From positions 186,001 to 250,000 of the forward strand of contig CAJTQF010000001.1 in the NCBI GenBank assembly GCA_910578565.1: a DNA stretch of 64,000 nucleotides, given 5' to 3'. Positions 24,269 through 33,215 of the stretch are shown here, one piece after another. The position numbers were made by a program, and so were the translations under genes. The stretch is from an uncultured Christensenella sp. (GTDB lineage: Bacteria; Bacillota; Clostridia; Christensenellales; Borkfalkiaceae). How positions within the stretch are numbered: position 1 is the first letter of the stretch; each line of letters starts with the position of its first letter. Below the pieces are notes generated by a model. That model ran no database searches. It was given only the letters and a program-made list of their open reading frames with translations, and had not been told where the DNA came from.

Positions 24269-25497
24269 ATTACAAAGTAAAAAACATTTACGGAAAAACG
24301 CGCGGCGGAAAAACCGCCGTGTCGGTACCCGGGTCAAAAAGCATTACCGCCCGCGCCCTTTTGATTGCGGCTTCGGCGGACGGCGAAAGCACTCTTCACG
24401 GCGTGCAATTTTCAGACGACTGCAAAACGTTTTTACAGTGCCTTACGGATTTGGGCATAGAGTGCGAAGTTTTCGGAAATTCCGTAAAAATAAAGGGTTG
24501 CGGCGGCAAATTGAAAAAAGACGTCGCTGAAATTTTTGTGGGCAGCGCGGGAACTGCGGCAAGGTTCCTGCCCGCGTTTCTCGCTTTTCAGCGCGGCAGT
24601 TATTCTCTGACCTGTTCCGAACAGATGAAAAACCGCCCCGTATCTTCCCTGATAAACACGCTTAAAAAACTGGGCGCAAAGTTCACTTTTTTACGGGAGC
24701 AAAACTCTTACCCCTTTATAATAGAAGGCGCGTTTTCGCCTGAAAACGAAGTAAGCGTAAATATTGACGAAAGCAGTCAGTTTTTGTCTGCACTTTTAAT
24801 TTCGGGCATATGCGCAAATGCGCCGCTGACCATAAAGACGGAAGGTTCGCATTCTTTGGGTTACGTCGATATGACTGTTGAAATTATGCGTTCGTTCGGC
24901 GCCGAAGTCGAAAAAACAGAAGACGGTTACCGCGTCTGCGGAGCGTACACGGCAAGGGCTTACGAAATAGAGCCTGACGTTTCCGCCGCCTGCTATTTTT
25001 ATGCGGCAAACAAAATACTGGGTACCGATATAACCGTTAACGGTTTAATGCCGGACAGTTTGCAGGGCGATATGAATTTTATAAAACTTCTTAAAAATTT
25101 CGACGGCGGTAAAGTGGATATGAGCGGCTTTTCGGATCAGGCGTTGACGCTTGCCGCGATTGCGCCATATCTTAAAAATCCTACCGAAATATGCAACGTT
25201 GTCCATATACGCAGACAGGAATGCGACAGGATAGGGGCTATAGTTAAAAATCTTACCGCTATGGGCGTCAGGGTCGAAGAATTTGCAGACGGCGTAAAAA
25301 TTTATCCGTCCGCGCCCAAGCCCGCAAAAATATGCACGTTCGGCGACCACCGCGTTGCAATGAGCTTTGCTGTTACGGGACTGCGCGCCGACGGAATAGA
25401 AATAGAAAACGCCGAAGTCTGTTCAAAGACTTTCAAGGATTTTTTCACCGTGTTGGACGGCGTTTGCACCCGTCTTTGCAAAGACTGTTCAAATTAA
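24265..25497 (+). CDS. aroA: 3-phosphoshikimate 1-carboxyvinyltransferase (EPSP synthase), divergent
   Basis: AroA transfers enolpyruvyl from PEP to shikimate 3-phosphate, on the route to chorismate. The PGSKSITARALLI segment keeps the catalytic Lys and Arg, but the usual Asn before Arg is Ala. VGSAGTAARFL has Ser where most have Asn. MKNRPVSSL, DESSQFLSA, the Asp in DQALTLA, DHRVAM and CSKTFKDFF conserve other active-site residues. IRRQECDRI has Gln where the family usually has Lys. It is therefore a divergent but probably active enzyme. Its ATG overlaps trhP by ATGA. The neighbour TrhP uses prephenate, made from the chorismate this pathway supplies. Confidence 0.9.
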   Translation: MNYKVKNIYGKTRGGKTAVSVPGSKSITARALLIAASADGESTLHGVQFSDDCKTFLQCLTDLGIECEVFGNSVKIKGCGGKLKKDVAEIFVGSAGTAARFLPAFLAFQRGSYSLTCSEQMKNRPVSSLINTLKKLGAKFTFLREQNSYPFIIEGAFSPENEVSVNIDESSQFLSALLISGICANAPLTIKTEGSHSLGYVDMTVEIMRSFGAEVEKTEDGYRVCGAYTARAYEIEPDVSAACYFYAANKILGTDITVNGLMPDSLQGDMNFIKLLKNFDGGKVDMSGFSDQALTLAAIAPYLKNPTEICNVVHIRRQECDRIGAIVKNLTAMGVRVEEFADGVKIYPSAPKPAKICTFGDHRVAMSFAVTGLRADGIEIENAEVCSKTFKDFFTVLDGVCTRLCKDCSN

Positions 25498-25504
25498 TAT
25501 TTAA

Positions 25505-25545
25505 GCGGCTTACGTTATATGTACGCCGCCGATTTTATTTTTTAT
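25505..25545 (+). terminator. Terminator of the rnj-trmR-trhP-aroA operon
   Basis: GCGGCTTACGT (25505-25515) pairs with ATGTACGCCGC (25519-25529) with one mismatch and one G-U pair, followed by a T-rich run (GATTTTATTTTTTATTTT). Confidence 0.7.
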
Positions 25546-25555
25546 TTTAATTGAT

Positions 25556-25561
25556 TATAAT
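25556..25561 (+). promoter_or_regulatory. -10 box of dinB, short leader
   Basis: TATAAT lies 17 bases before the dinB ATG, so the predicted leader is about 11 bases without a clear ribosome site. The -35 region is weak (TTTTAT at 25533-25538). Confidence 0.5.
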
Positions 25562-25578
25562 ATAGACGTTTCGGTACT

Positions 25579-26886
25579 ATGGAAAGGATTATAATTCATT
25601 CCGATTTGAATAACTTTTACGCCTCAGTCGAAAGGTTGCTTAACCCGGACCTGAACGGCGTGCCGGTTGCCGTCTGCGGAAGCAGGGAAGAGCGGCACGG
25701 CATAGTGTTGGCAAAATGCGAGCAAGCCAAAAAGCGCGGCGTTAAAACAGGCGACACAATCTGGCAGGCTCAGAAAAAATGCCCCGGTCTGGTGATTGTT
25801 CCGCCGCACTTCGATACTTATATAAAATACTCTATGAAAGTCCGCGCAATATACGCCCGCTACACCGACCTTATCGAAAGTTACGGCATAGACGAGTGCT
25901 GGCTGGACGTGTCGCACAGCACGCTTCTGTTTCCCGCGTTCGGCGGTGAAAAGTATACCGAAAAGGACGGGGTCAAATATTATTCGGAAGAATTTTTAAG
26001 GCATCTCGGCGACGTTATCAGAAATACCGTTAAAAGCGAGCTGGGCATTACCGTATCCTGCGGGGTGTCGTTTAACAAAGTTTACGCCAAATTGGGTTCC
26101 GACCTGAAAAAGCCTGACGGCACTTCGGTAATTTCCGCCGCGTATTATAAAAACGTGATATTCGGTCTGCCCGTGGAAGATTTGCTTTTCGTGGGCAAAG
26201 CCACTTGCCGGAAATTAAACGATATGGGTTTTAGCACAATAGGCAGGCTTGCGGCTGCGGACGACGGTCTGATGTATAAAACATTCGGCAAGGTGGGGCG
26301 CACTCTCTTGAAAAACGCCCGCGGCGAAGACAGCGACCCCGTGCGGCATATGGACGATAAGAGAGAGATGAAGTCGATAGGCAATTCGTGTACCTACGCC
26401 GAAGACGTGATTGACCTGCATAAAATAAAACGGCTTTTGTACGTCTTGTCGGAGAGCGTTGCCGCGCGGCTGAGAGAGTCCGGTCAGGGGCTTGCGGACA
26501 CCGTCCACCTGTGGGTGCGCGACAGCGCTTTAAACGATTTTTCGGTACAGAAAAAAGTCAGACACACAGCGCTATGCGGCGAAATAGCAAAACACGCTTT
26601 CGACCTTTTTCAACAAAGCGTTAAAATGCCTTTTAAAGTGCGTTCGCTGGGCGTGACCGTTTCGGGATTCGATAACGGCAAATCGCAACTCACCTTAGAC
26701 GAGACCTGCGGCAACTATAAAAAACTTGAAAAGGTTGAAAAATGCGTTGACGAAATACGTAAAAAACACGGCTATGATAAACTTCAAAGGAGCATTGTGG
26801 CGGAAGACCCCAACGAGATGCGCAACGACGTTAAGAGCACACATCTTATAAAACCCGCAAAAATCGACTATCCAGACAATGACTGA
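25579..26886 (+). CDS. dinB: Y-family DNA polymerase IV
   Basis: DinB copies damaged templates with low fidelity. The catalytic acidic residues are in IHSDLNNFYASVE (Asp9) and YGIDECWLDV (Asp105, Glu106). The Y-family palm and thumb continue through SCGVSFNKVYAKLGSDLKKP, and GKATCRKLNDMGFSTIGRL is a helix-hairpin-helix. The little-finger domain occupies about 245-360. The 435-aa length is slightly longer than many DinB, with a polar C-terminal tail that has no obvious beta-clamp motif. No LexA box was noticed at the promoter. It is followed after 15 bases by the promoter of glnN. Confidence 0.93.
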   Translation: MERIIIHSDLNNFYASVERLLNPDLNGVPVAVCGSREERHGIVLAKCEQAKKRGVKTGDTIWQAQKKCPGLVIVPPHFDTYIKYSMKVRAIYARYTDLIESYGIDECWLDVSHSTLLFPAFGGEKYTEKDGVKYYSEEFLRHLGDVIRNTVKSELGITVSCGVSFNKVYAKLGSDLKKPDGTSVISAAYYKNVIFGLPVEDLLFVGKATCRKLNDMGFSTIGRLAAADDGLMYKTFGKVGRTLLKNARGEDSDPVRHMDDKREMKSIGNSCTYAEDVIDLHKIKRLLYVLSESVAARLRESGQGLADTVHLWVRDSALNDFSVQKKVRHTALCGEIAKHAFDLFQQSVKMPFKVRSLGVTVSGFDNGKSQLTLDETCGNYKKLEKVEKCVDEIRKKHGYDKLQRSIVAEDPNEMRNDVKSTHLIKPAKIDYPDND

Positions 26887-26900
26887 CAATGCGCAAGCGT

Positions 26901-26929
26901 TTGACAGTTTCAATTAATTGGAATATAAT
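26901..26929 (+). promoter_or_regulatory. Promoter of glnN
   Basis: A consensus promoter: TTGACA (26901-26906), 17-base spacer, TATAAT (26924-26929). Confidence 0.8.
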
Positions 26930-26959
26930 AAAACCATTCATTACAAGGAGATAAAATTT

Positions 26960-29041
26960 ATGAATCTTCCCGAGCTGTTCGGAGAAAACGTATTTAGCGA
27001 AAAAGTGCAGAAAGAGAGACTGCCCAAAGAAGTGTATAAAGCCTTGCGCGACACGGTAGAGTCCGGCAAGCGTCTTGACACGTCTATCGCCAGCGCGGTT
27101 GCCGCCGCTATGAAGGACTGGGCGGTGTCAAAGGGCGCAACCCACTATACGCACTGGTTTCAGCCCCTTACCGGACTTGCCGCCGAAAAGCACGACAGTT
27201 TTATCGAGCCGGACGGCGACGGTGTCATAATGCACCTTACGGGCAAATCGCTCATAGTGGGCGAACCCGACGCTTCGAGTTTTCCTTCGGGCGGTTCGCG
27301 CGCAACGTATATGGCGCGGGGTTATACGGCTTGGGACCCCACTTCGCCCGCATTCGTAAAGGACGGAACGCTGTACATACCAACGATTTTTGTGTCATAC
27401 ACCGGCGAAACCCTTGATAAAAAGGCGCCGCTGCTCCGTTCTATGAACGCTGTTGACCGTCAGGCAAAACGCATTTTAAAACTGTTCGGAATAGACTGTA
27501 AAAAGGTTTCTACCACGGTAGGACCCGAACAGGAATATTTTTTGATTCCCGAAGAAGAGTATTTAAAGCGCAAAGATTTGCGCCTTTGCGGCAGAACGCT
27601 TTTCGGCGCGCCTCTTGCCCGCGGACAGGAGCTTGAAGACCATTACTTCGGCGCAATCAAGAAAAAGGTCGGCGATTTTATGCGCGATCTGGACGAAGAA
27701 CTTTGGCGTTGCGGCATACTTTCCAAAACAAAGCATAACGAAGTTGCGCCCGCTCAGCATGAAATGGCGCCCGTATTCACCACCAGCAACGTGGCGGTAG
27801 ACGGCAATATGCTGACCATGGAAATAATGAAATCGGTTGCAAAAAAGCACGGACTTGTGTGCCTGTTGCATGAAAAGCCCTTTGAAGGAATAAACGGCAG
27901 CGGAAAACATAACAACTGGTCTATGTCCACCGACACGGGGTTAAATCTGTTAAATCCCGGCGACTCGCCCGAAACGAACACCCTTTTCAAACTCGTGCTT
28001 GCGGCTGTCGTAAAATCGGTTGACGACTATCAGGGCATTTTGCGCGCTTCGGTGGCTTCCGCGGGGAACGACCACAGACTGGGTGCAAACGAAGCACCGC
28101 CCGCTATAATTTCAATTTATCTCGGCGACCAGATAGGCGCGCTTGTCGACTGTATAGTCAAGGGTAAAAACTATGTTGCGCAGTCGTCGCCGCAGGGTTC
28201 GATAGGTATACCCGAATCGCCAATATTCCCCAAGGACGCGACGGACAGAAACCGCACGTCTCCGTTTGCTTTTACGGGCAACAAGTTCGAGTTCAGAATG
28301 CTCGGCTCGCAGGCGAACGTAGCCGACGCCAACATAGGTCTCAACACCATAATAGCGGACGCGTTTATGTCCTTTGCCGACGAGCTTGAAGGCAAGAAAG
28401 ACATTGAAAAGGCGGCAAACGCGATTATCGCGCGCGAGCTTAAAGAACACTACCGCATAATTTTCAACGAAGACGGTTACGGTCCCGGCTGGGAAGGAGA
28501 GGCGGCTAAACGCGGACTTCTGAACAACAAAACTACAGCCGACGCGATTCCCGTATTGTACGAAGATAAAAACGTTGAAGTATTTGTTAAACAGGGCGTT
28601 TACAGCAGGGCGGAAGCGGTTGCCCGCGCGGATATAAGGCTTGAAAATTACACTAAGATTATAAATATCGAAGCTCTGACCATGATAGAAATGGCAAAGC
28701 GCGACGTTATTCCCGCAGTATCGGATTTTATTGCAACGCTGTGCCAGAACCTTGCTTCCAAACAGGCGGTTATGGACGGGTTGCCCTGCGGCGCGGAAAA
28801 GGAGCTTATAACAAAACTTTCCGGTTTGAACGACAGGACTTGCGCCGCCGTCGGTAAACTGGAATGCGATTTGAACAAAATAGATAAGAACGACGTGCGC
28901 AACGCGTCGCAGTCTATGGCGCACGTGATTATCCCCGATATGCGCGAGATACGCAACGCCGTTGACGAAATGGAAAAACTGACGTCTTCCGACTACTGGC
29001 CTTATCCGACGTATTTCGACATACTTTACGGTGTAAACTGA
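26960..29041 (+). CDS. glnN: Glutamine synthetase type III
   Basis: GSIII joins ammonia to glutamate with ATP. The 693-aa length separates it from GSI (about 450) and GSII. GPEQEYF and RSMNAVDRQAKRILK lie in the N-terminal half, and AQHEMAPVF, INGSGKHNNWSMSTD, GNDHRLGANEAPP and NRTSPFAFTGNKFEFRMLGS are the active-site segments. I use ATG 26960 because AAGGAG lies just before it; the longer frame from 26918 starts at the -10 box. A terminator follows directly, so the gene is monocistronic under a consensus promoter. I saw no glutamine riboswitch or GlnR site in the short leader. Confidence 0.95.
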   Translation: MNLPELFGENVFSEKVQKERLPKEVYKALRDTVESGKRLDTSIASAVAAAMKDWAVSKGATHYTHWFQPLTGLAAEKHDSFIEPDGDGVIMHLTGKSLIVGEPDASSFPSGGSRATYMARGYTAWDPTSPAFVKDGTLYIPTIFVSYTGETLDKKAPLLRSMNAVDRQAKRILKLFGIDCKKVSTTVGPEQEYFLIPEEEYLKRKDLRLCGRTLFGAPLARGQELEDHYFGAIKKKVGDFMRDLDEELWRCGILSKTKHNEVAPAQHEMAPVFTTSNVAVDGNMLTMEIMKSVAKKHGLVCLLHEKPFEGINGSGKHNNWSMSTDTGLNLLNPGDSPETNTLFKLVLAAVVKSVDDYQGILRASVASAGNDHRLGANEAPPAIISIYLGDQIGALVDCIVKGKNYVAQSSPQGSIGIPESPIFPKDATDRNRTSPFAFTGNKFEFRMLGSQANVADANIGLNTIIADAFMSFADELEGKKDIEKAANAIIARELKEHYRIIFNEDGYGPGWEGEAAKRGLLNNKTTADAIPVLYEDKNVEVFVKQGVYSRAEAVARADIRLENYTKIINIEALTMIEMAKRDVIPAVSDFIATLCQNLASKQAVMDGLPCGAEKELITKLSGLNDRTCAAVGKLECDLNKIDKNDVRNASQSMAHVIIPDMREIRNAVDEMEKLTSSDYWPYPTYFDILYGVN

Positions 29042-29045
29042 ACAT

Positions 29046-29080
29046 AAGCCTGCAAAAATTTGCAGGCTTTTTTATTTTAA
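29046..29080 (+). terminator. Intrinsic terminator after glnN
   Basis: AAGCCTGCAAA (29046-29056) and TTTGCAGGCTT (29059-29069) form an 11-bp stem followed by TTTTTATTTT. Confidence 0.9.
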
Positions 29081-29097
29081 TAAAACGACGAAAGGGT

Positions 29098-29126
29098 TTT
29101 ACAAACACATTTTTAAATGATATAAT
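29098..29126 (+). promoter_or_regulatory. Promoter of the ClC gene
   Basis: TTTACA (29098-29103), 17-base spacer, TATAAT (29121-29126). Confidence 0.65.
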
Positions 29127-29156
29127 TGCACGGTAAATAATTCACTCGGTGTAAAA

Positions 29157-30803
29157 ATGACGGTAAAAGAAAGATTCAAAAAAAATCTGCGGCTTTTTGC
29201 CGACAACGGAATAAACCTGTTGCTTATCAGCATACTCACGGGACTTTTTGCGGGCGTTGTTATTACGTTTTATAATATTTTAATGAACTTCGGCGAATAT
29301 ACTTCGCAAAAATTTTACGATTTGTTCATTAAAAATCCCGCATTCATTCCGCTGTTGTTTTTGGCTCTTGCGGCGGGTGCGGTACTGATAGGCACGCTTG
29401 TAAAATTCGTTCCTATGATACGCGGCAGCGGCATTCCGCAGATAGAAGGCGCGGCGCGCGGCGTGGTGCGGTTCAAATGGTACGTTACTATGTGCAGTAT
29501 GTTCGCGGCTTCCCTGATGTGCGTATTTCTTGGCTATCCTGCGGGCGCGGAAGGACCTTCGCTGGAAATGGGCGGTTGCGCAGGCAGCGCGGCATCGCAG
29601 CTTTGCAGGCGCAACTTTATGGTGCGCAGGTTGCAGATAGCGGCAGGTTCAAGCGCGGGTCTTGCGGTTGCGTTCAACGCGCCCGTCACAGGTTTGGTTT
29701 TTGCTCTGGAAGAAGCGTTCCGCTCATTTTCGCCGCAGGTGTTCATATGCGCGGCTGTAAGCGTTATAACTTCTCTTTTTACACGCAACGCGATACGCTC
29801 GGGGCTTGATTCGTGTACGTCCTGGGATTTGGGAGTGGGCTTTTCCTTTCACGAATTTCGGTTCACTTTCGCATTTGACGCGCAGGGCGGGCTTTTCTGC
29901 CTTTGGACGGCGCTCGCCGCGTTCATTACTTCGCTTGCGGGCGTGGGATTTTACTACCTTGTTTTTGCCTGCAAAAAAGTTTTTAAGCGTATCACCTTTT
30001 TCAAGGGCGCCGGCAAGTATATAATACCTTTCTGCTTAGCGGGCGCGTTCGGGCTAATCACTGTGTATTCTCTCGGCGGCGGACACGCTTTTATAGACGC
30101 TCTTGCAACGGGCGGCGACGGAGCGATAGATATCTCGCGCGTGTTCGGGCTGGGCATTGCGGCAAGTCTTGTGATTATTGTAATAATCCGCTTTATTACG
30201 GCGGTGCTTACAATGGGTTGCGGGGTGCCGTGCGGCGTGTTTATTCCCATGCTCGCTATCGGCGCGGGGATAGGCGCGATTCTTTCGCTCGGATTCCAAC
30301 GCGGCGGAATGGACGGGGCGTATTCGGACTATCTTGTTATAATCTGTATGGCGGCGTTTTTTACCTGTATAGTAAAAGCTCCCGTTACGGGCATAGTAAT
30401 GGTTTTCGAGCTTACGGGTCAGTTTACCAATTTAATCCCCGCGATAATTGGCGTTGTGATAGGTTATCTTGTGGGTATGCTGTTCAGGACCGAAGGCATT
30501 TACGAAAAGAATCTTGCCCAGTTTATCAAGGATGAAAAAATTTACGACAGCTTTAAAAAGGTGCGCGTAAACATCACTGTTATGCCCCACAGCAGGGCGG
30601 AAGGCAGGAAAGTGCGCCAGATTATCTGGCCTGCCAACGGGCTTGTGACGGAGCGGGTAACCGCGGCTGGCGAAGCGTCCGTTCCCGACGGCGAAACGTT
30701 GCTTTGCGCTGGCGACAAGCTGACTTTCGAGTGCGAAACCGACAGCGAAAAGGAGCTTGGCGACTATCTTTCCGAGATAGTTGGAAAAGCCGAAAGCGGT
30801 TGA
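29157..30803 (+). CDS. ClC-family chloride/proton antiporter with TrkA-C domain
   Basis: The integral membrane protein has about 10-12 hydrophobic helices up to residue 450. The anion pathway motifs are GSGIPQ (90-95), GAEGPSLEMGG (130-140), with Glu132 at the place of the gating glutamate, and CGVPCGVFIPMLAIGAGIG in the second half. The canonical GSGIP favours chloride over the fluoride-specific branch. Residues about 465-548 resemble a TrkA-C regulatory domain (IIWPANGLV, LCAGDKLTFEC). Its role is probably pH or chloride homeostasis. It has its own promoter and is followed closely by the purA promoter. Confidence 0.92.
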   Translation: MTVKERFKKNLRLFADNGINLLLISILTGLFAGVVITFYNILMNFGEYTSQKFYDLFIKNPAFIPLLFLALAAGAVLIGTLVKFVPMIRGSGIPQIEGAARGVVRFKWYVTMCSMFAASLMCVFLGYPAGAEGPSLEMGGCAGSAASQLCRRNFMVRRLQIAAGSSAGLAVAFNAPVTGLVFALEEAFRSFSPQVFICAAVSVITSLFTRNAIRSGLDSCTSWDLGVGFSFHEFRFTFAFDAQGGLFCLWTALAAFITSLAGVGFYYLVFACKKVFKRITFFKGAGKYIIPFCLAGAFGLITVYSLGGGHAFIDALATGGDGAIDISRVFGLGIAASLVIIVIIRFITAVLTMGCGVPCGVFIPMLAIGAGIGAILSLGFQRGGMDGAYSDYLVIICMAAFFTCIVKAPVTGIVMVFELTGQFTNLIPAIIGVVIGYLVGMLFRTEGIYEKNLAQFIKDEKIYDSFKKVRVNITVMPHSRAEGRKVRQIIWPANGLVTERVTAAGEASVPDGETLLCAGDKLTFECETDSEKELGDYLSEIVGKAESG

Positions 30804-30810
30804 AATTAGA

Positions 30811-30839
30811 TTGACTATACCGTGGTTTTGGTTTATAAT
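30811..30839 (+). promoter_or_regulatory. Promoter of purA
   Basis: TTGACT (30811-30816), 17-base spacer, TATAAT (30834-30839). The 35-base leader has no room for a purine riboswitch. Confidence 0.75.
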
Positions 30840-30874
30840 ATATAACGTAAAACACATTAATAAGGACGAATGAA

Positions 30875-32155
30875 ATGCTAACGAGTATTTGTGGAATTAA
30901 CTGGGGCGACGAAGGCAAGGGCAGAATGGTAGATTTGCTTTCACGCGACTTTGACGTGGTCTGCCGCTATCAGGGCGGAAACAACGCTGGTCACACCGTA
31001 ATCAACGAAAGGGGTAAGTTTATTTTAAATTTGCTTCCTTCGGGAATACTGCGCGAAAACGTCGTAAACGTTATGGGGTGCGGTATGGTTATAGACTTAA
31101 AGCACCTTTGCGGCGAAATAGAAAGTCTCAGAAAGGGCGGCATTAAAATTTCGCCCGAAAACCTGAAGATAAGCGACAAAGCCATTATCACCATGCCTTA
31201 CAACGTTTTGCAGGACATAATGGAAGAAGACAGGCTCACGAAAGCAACCGGCAAACCCTACGGCTCAACCCGCCGCGGCATTGCCCCCGTTTATGCGGAC
31301 AAGTATATGAAAAAGGCTTTCCGTATGGGCGAACTTCTGAATACGGATCTGTTGTACAAGCGTATACCGGACATAGTCGCTTGGAAAAATATGACCATAA
31401 AAGCATACGGCTTCGAACCGGTTAAAACCGAAGAAGTAATCGAATATTTCGAAAAATACGGCAAACCCCTTGCGGAGTACGTTTGCGATACGGGCGAATT
31501 TTTAAACGAAGCAAACGCTTGCGGCAAAAACATTATGTTCGAAGCCCAGCTCGGCGCCCTGCGCGACATTGATTACGGCATAGTTCCCTATACGTCTTCT
31601 TCGTCGACGATAGCGGCGTACGCGCCCATAGGAGCGGGCGTTCCCAATTTGAAACTTACAAACTCCATAGGCATAATGAAAGCGTATTCGAGCTGCGTGG
31701 GCGCAGGACCGTTTACGTGCGAATATTTCGGTGAAAAAGCCGAAAAACTGCGCGAAGCGGGCGGTGAATACGGCGCGGCTACCGGCAGACCCAGAAGGGT
31801 GGGACCCTTTGACGTTGTTGCTTCGCGTTACGGCATACGTTGCCAGGGCGCGGACGAAATTGCTTTGACAAAGCTGGACGTTCTTGACGGCTATGAAGAG
31901 ATTGAAATTTGCACGCACTACCTGCTTGACGGCAAAACGATTGACAACTTCCCTTTCACGGACGTTTTAGATGATTGCAAGCCCGTTTTTGAAAAAGTAA
32001 AGGGTTGGCACTGCGACATTTCGAAATGCCGTAAGAAGGAAGATTTGCCCAAAGAAGCGCTTGATTATATTATGCTTCTTGAAATTCTCTGCGGCTGTAA
32101 AATAAGGTACGTCTCCGTCGGGGCGGAACGCGACGCTTACATAAAAATGTATTAA
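30875..32155 (+). CDS. purA: Adenylosuccinate synthetase
   Basis: PurA converts IMP, aspartate and GTP to adenylosuccinate in AMP synthesis. The GTP-binding loop NWGDEGKGRMVD lies at residues 8-19, and the IMP-site NNAGHTV follows at about 39. KPYGSTRRGIAPVYADK, SSSTIAAYAPIGAG and RPRRVGPFD are the conserved central and C-terminal segments. The length of 426 aa is typical. Together with hpt earlier in the window it covers purine salvage to AMP except purB. The gene is flanked by its own promoter and terminator. Confidence 0.96.
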   Translation: MLTSICGINWGDEGKGRMVDLLSRDFDVVCRYQGGNNAGHTVINERGKFILNLLPSGILRENVVNVMGCGMVIDLKHLCGEIESLRKGGIKISPENLKISDKAIITMPYNVLQDIMEEDRLTKATGKPYGSTRRGIAPVYADKYMKKAFRMGELLNTDLLYKRIPDIVAWKNMTIKAYGFEPVKTEEVIEYFEKYGKPLAEYVCDTGEFLNEANACGKNIMFEAQLGALRDIDYGIVPYTSSSSTIAAYAPIGAGVPNLKLTNSIGIMKAYSSCVGAGPFTCEYFGEKAEKLREAGGEYGAATGRPRRVGPFDVVASRYGIRCQGADEIALTKLDVLDGYEEIEICTHYLLDGKTIDNFPFTDVLDDCKPVFEKVKGWHCDISKCRKKEDLPKEALDYIMLLEILCGCKIRYVSVGAERDAYIKMY

Positions 32156-32176
32156 TAATCCTTTATATTAAACTTT

Positions 32177-32212
32177 AAAGCGGTACGGTGTAAATTCCGT
32201 GCCGCTTTTATC
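32177..32212 (+). terminator. Intrinsic terminator after purA
   Basis: AAAGCGGTACGG (32177-32188) and CCGTGCCGCTTT (32197-32208) form a 12-bp stem with one G-U pair. Confidence 0.85.
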
Positions 32213-32257
32213 GTGGGCTGTAATCTTTTTAAAACGCGTTCTGAAATTTATTTTTAG

Positions 32258-32286
32258 TTGCAAAACAGGGGGATATGTTATATAAT
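32258..32286 (+). promoter_or_regulatory. Promoter of dapF, predicted leaderless transcript
   Basis: TTGCAA (32258-32263), 17-base spacer, TATAAT (32281-32286). Exactly six bases separate the -10 box from ATG 32293, the same geometry as tilS. Confidence 0.7.
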
Positions 32287-32292
32287 AAAATT

Positions 32293-33126
32293 ATGAAATT
32301 TTACAAGATGCACGGAGCAGGCAACGATTATATATATTTCGACTGTATGAAGCGGGAAATTGAAAATCCCGTTCAGCTTGCCGTAAAACTTTCAGACAGG
32401 CATTTCGGAATAGGCGGCGACGGAATAATTTTAATTTGTCCTTCTGAAATTGCCGACTGTAAAATGCGTATGTTCAATGCCGACGGCTCTGAAGGGAAAA
32501 TGTGCGGCAACGCCGTGCGGTGCGTGGGTAAACTTGTGCGCGATCTCGGTTACGTAAAGGGCGGGGTCTGCACGGTTGAAACACTTTCGGGAATAAAGGC
32601 TTTGCAATTAGGTTTCGGGCAGGACGGAAAAGTGAACTCTGCAAAGGTCGATATGGGCGCGGCGGTTCTTGACGGCGAAAAAATTCCGTCGCTGTTCAGG
32701 GGCGAAAAGGTTGCGGACGCGCCTTTGACCGTGGACGGCAGAGAATACAGGGTTACGCTGGTTTCAATGGGCAACCCGCACTGCGTGGTCTTTTCCGACC
32801 CGGACGAAGTTGACCTTGAAAGTATAGGTCCCGGGTTTGAAAACCACCCCGCGTTTCCCGACAGGATAAATACCGAATTCGTAAAAGTAACGGGTAAAAA
32901 CCGCATTAAAATGCGCGTATGGGAGCGCGGCAGCGGCGAAACGCTTGCCTGCGGCACAGGCGCGTGCGCTTCGGTTGTCGCAAGCTGTATAAACGGATTT
33001 TGCGATAAGGGCAAAGAAGTCATTGTAACTTTAAGGGGCGGCGAACTTTCGGTGGTTTACACGGACGAGACCGTAACGATGACCGGACCTGCCGAACTGG
33101 TATTTACGGGCGAAATAGAAATTTAA
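32293..33126 (+). CDS. dapF: Diaminopimelate epimerase
   Basis: DapF interconverts LL- and meso-diaminopimelate, the last step before peptidoglycan and lysine. It uses two cysteines, here in KMCGNAVRC and in LACGTGACAS. The N-terminal FYKMHGAGNDYIYFDC is typical. I take ATG 32293, since the upstream ATG at 32275 lies inside the -10 box and adds MLYNKI. At this start the transcript would be leaderless and there is no usable Shine-Dalgarno sequence. The 277-aa length is normal. The LL-diaminopimelate substrate comes from DapL, encoded at 34875. Confidence 0.95.
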   Translation: MKFYKMHGAGNDYIYFDCMKREIENPVQLAVKLSDRHFGIGGDGIILICPSEIADCKMRMFNADGSEGKMCGNAVRCVGKLVRDLGYVKGGVCTVETLSGIKALQLGFGQDGKVNSAKVDMGAAVLDGEKIPSLFRGEKVADAPLTVDGREYRVTLVSMGNPHCVVFSDPDEVDLESIGPGFENHPAFPDRINTEFVKVTGKNRIKMRVWERGSGETLACGTGACASVVASCINGFCDKGKEVIVTLRGGELSVVYTDETVTMTGPAELVFTGEIEI

Positions 33127-33154
33127 GGAAAATGAAACTATACGGCGGTAAATC

Positions 33155-33183
33155 TTGCTTTTATCCGCCGTATGTGTTATAAT
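33155..33183 (+). promoter_or_regulatory. Promoter of pyrG
   Basis: TTGCTT (33155-33160), 17-base spacer, TATAAT (33178-33183). Confidence 0.65.
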
Positions 33184-33215
33184 AAATAGGATTATAATTC
33201 AAAGGAAAACGTTTT

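Noticed and set aside
26918..26959. Upstream start for glnN at 26918
   Set aside because: That codon lies within the promoter's -10 region; AAGGAG precedes ATG 26960.
28112..28924. 270-codon antisense frame opposite glnN
   Set aside because: It is a shadow of glutamine synthetase active-site sequence.
30840..30874. Purine riboswitch before purA (and before hpt at 4804-4840)
   Set aside because: The leaders are about 35 bases long and lack the conserved three-way-junction sequences.
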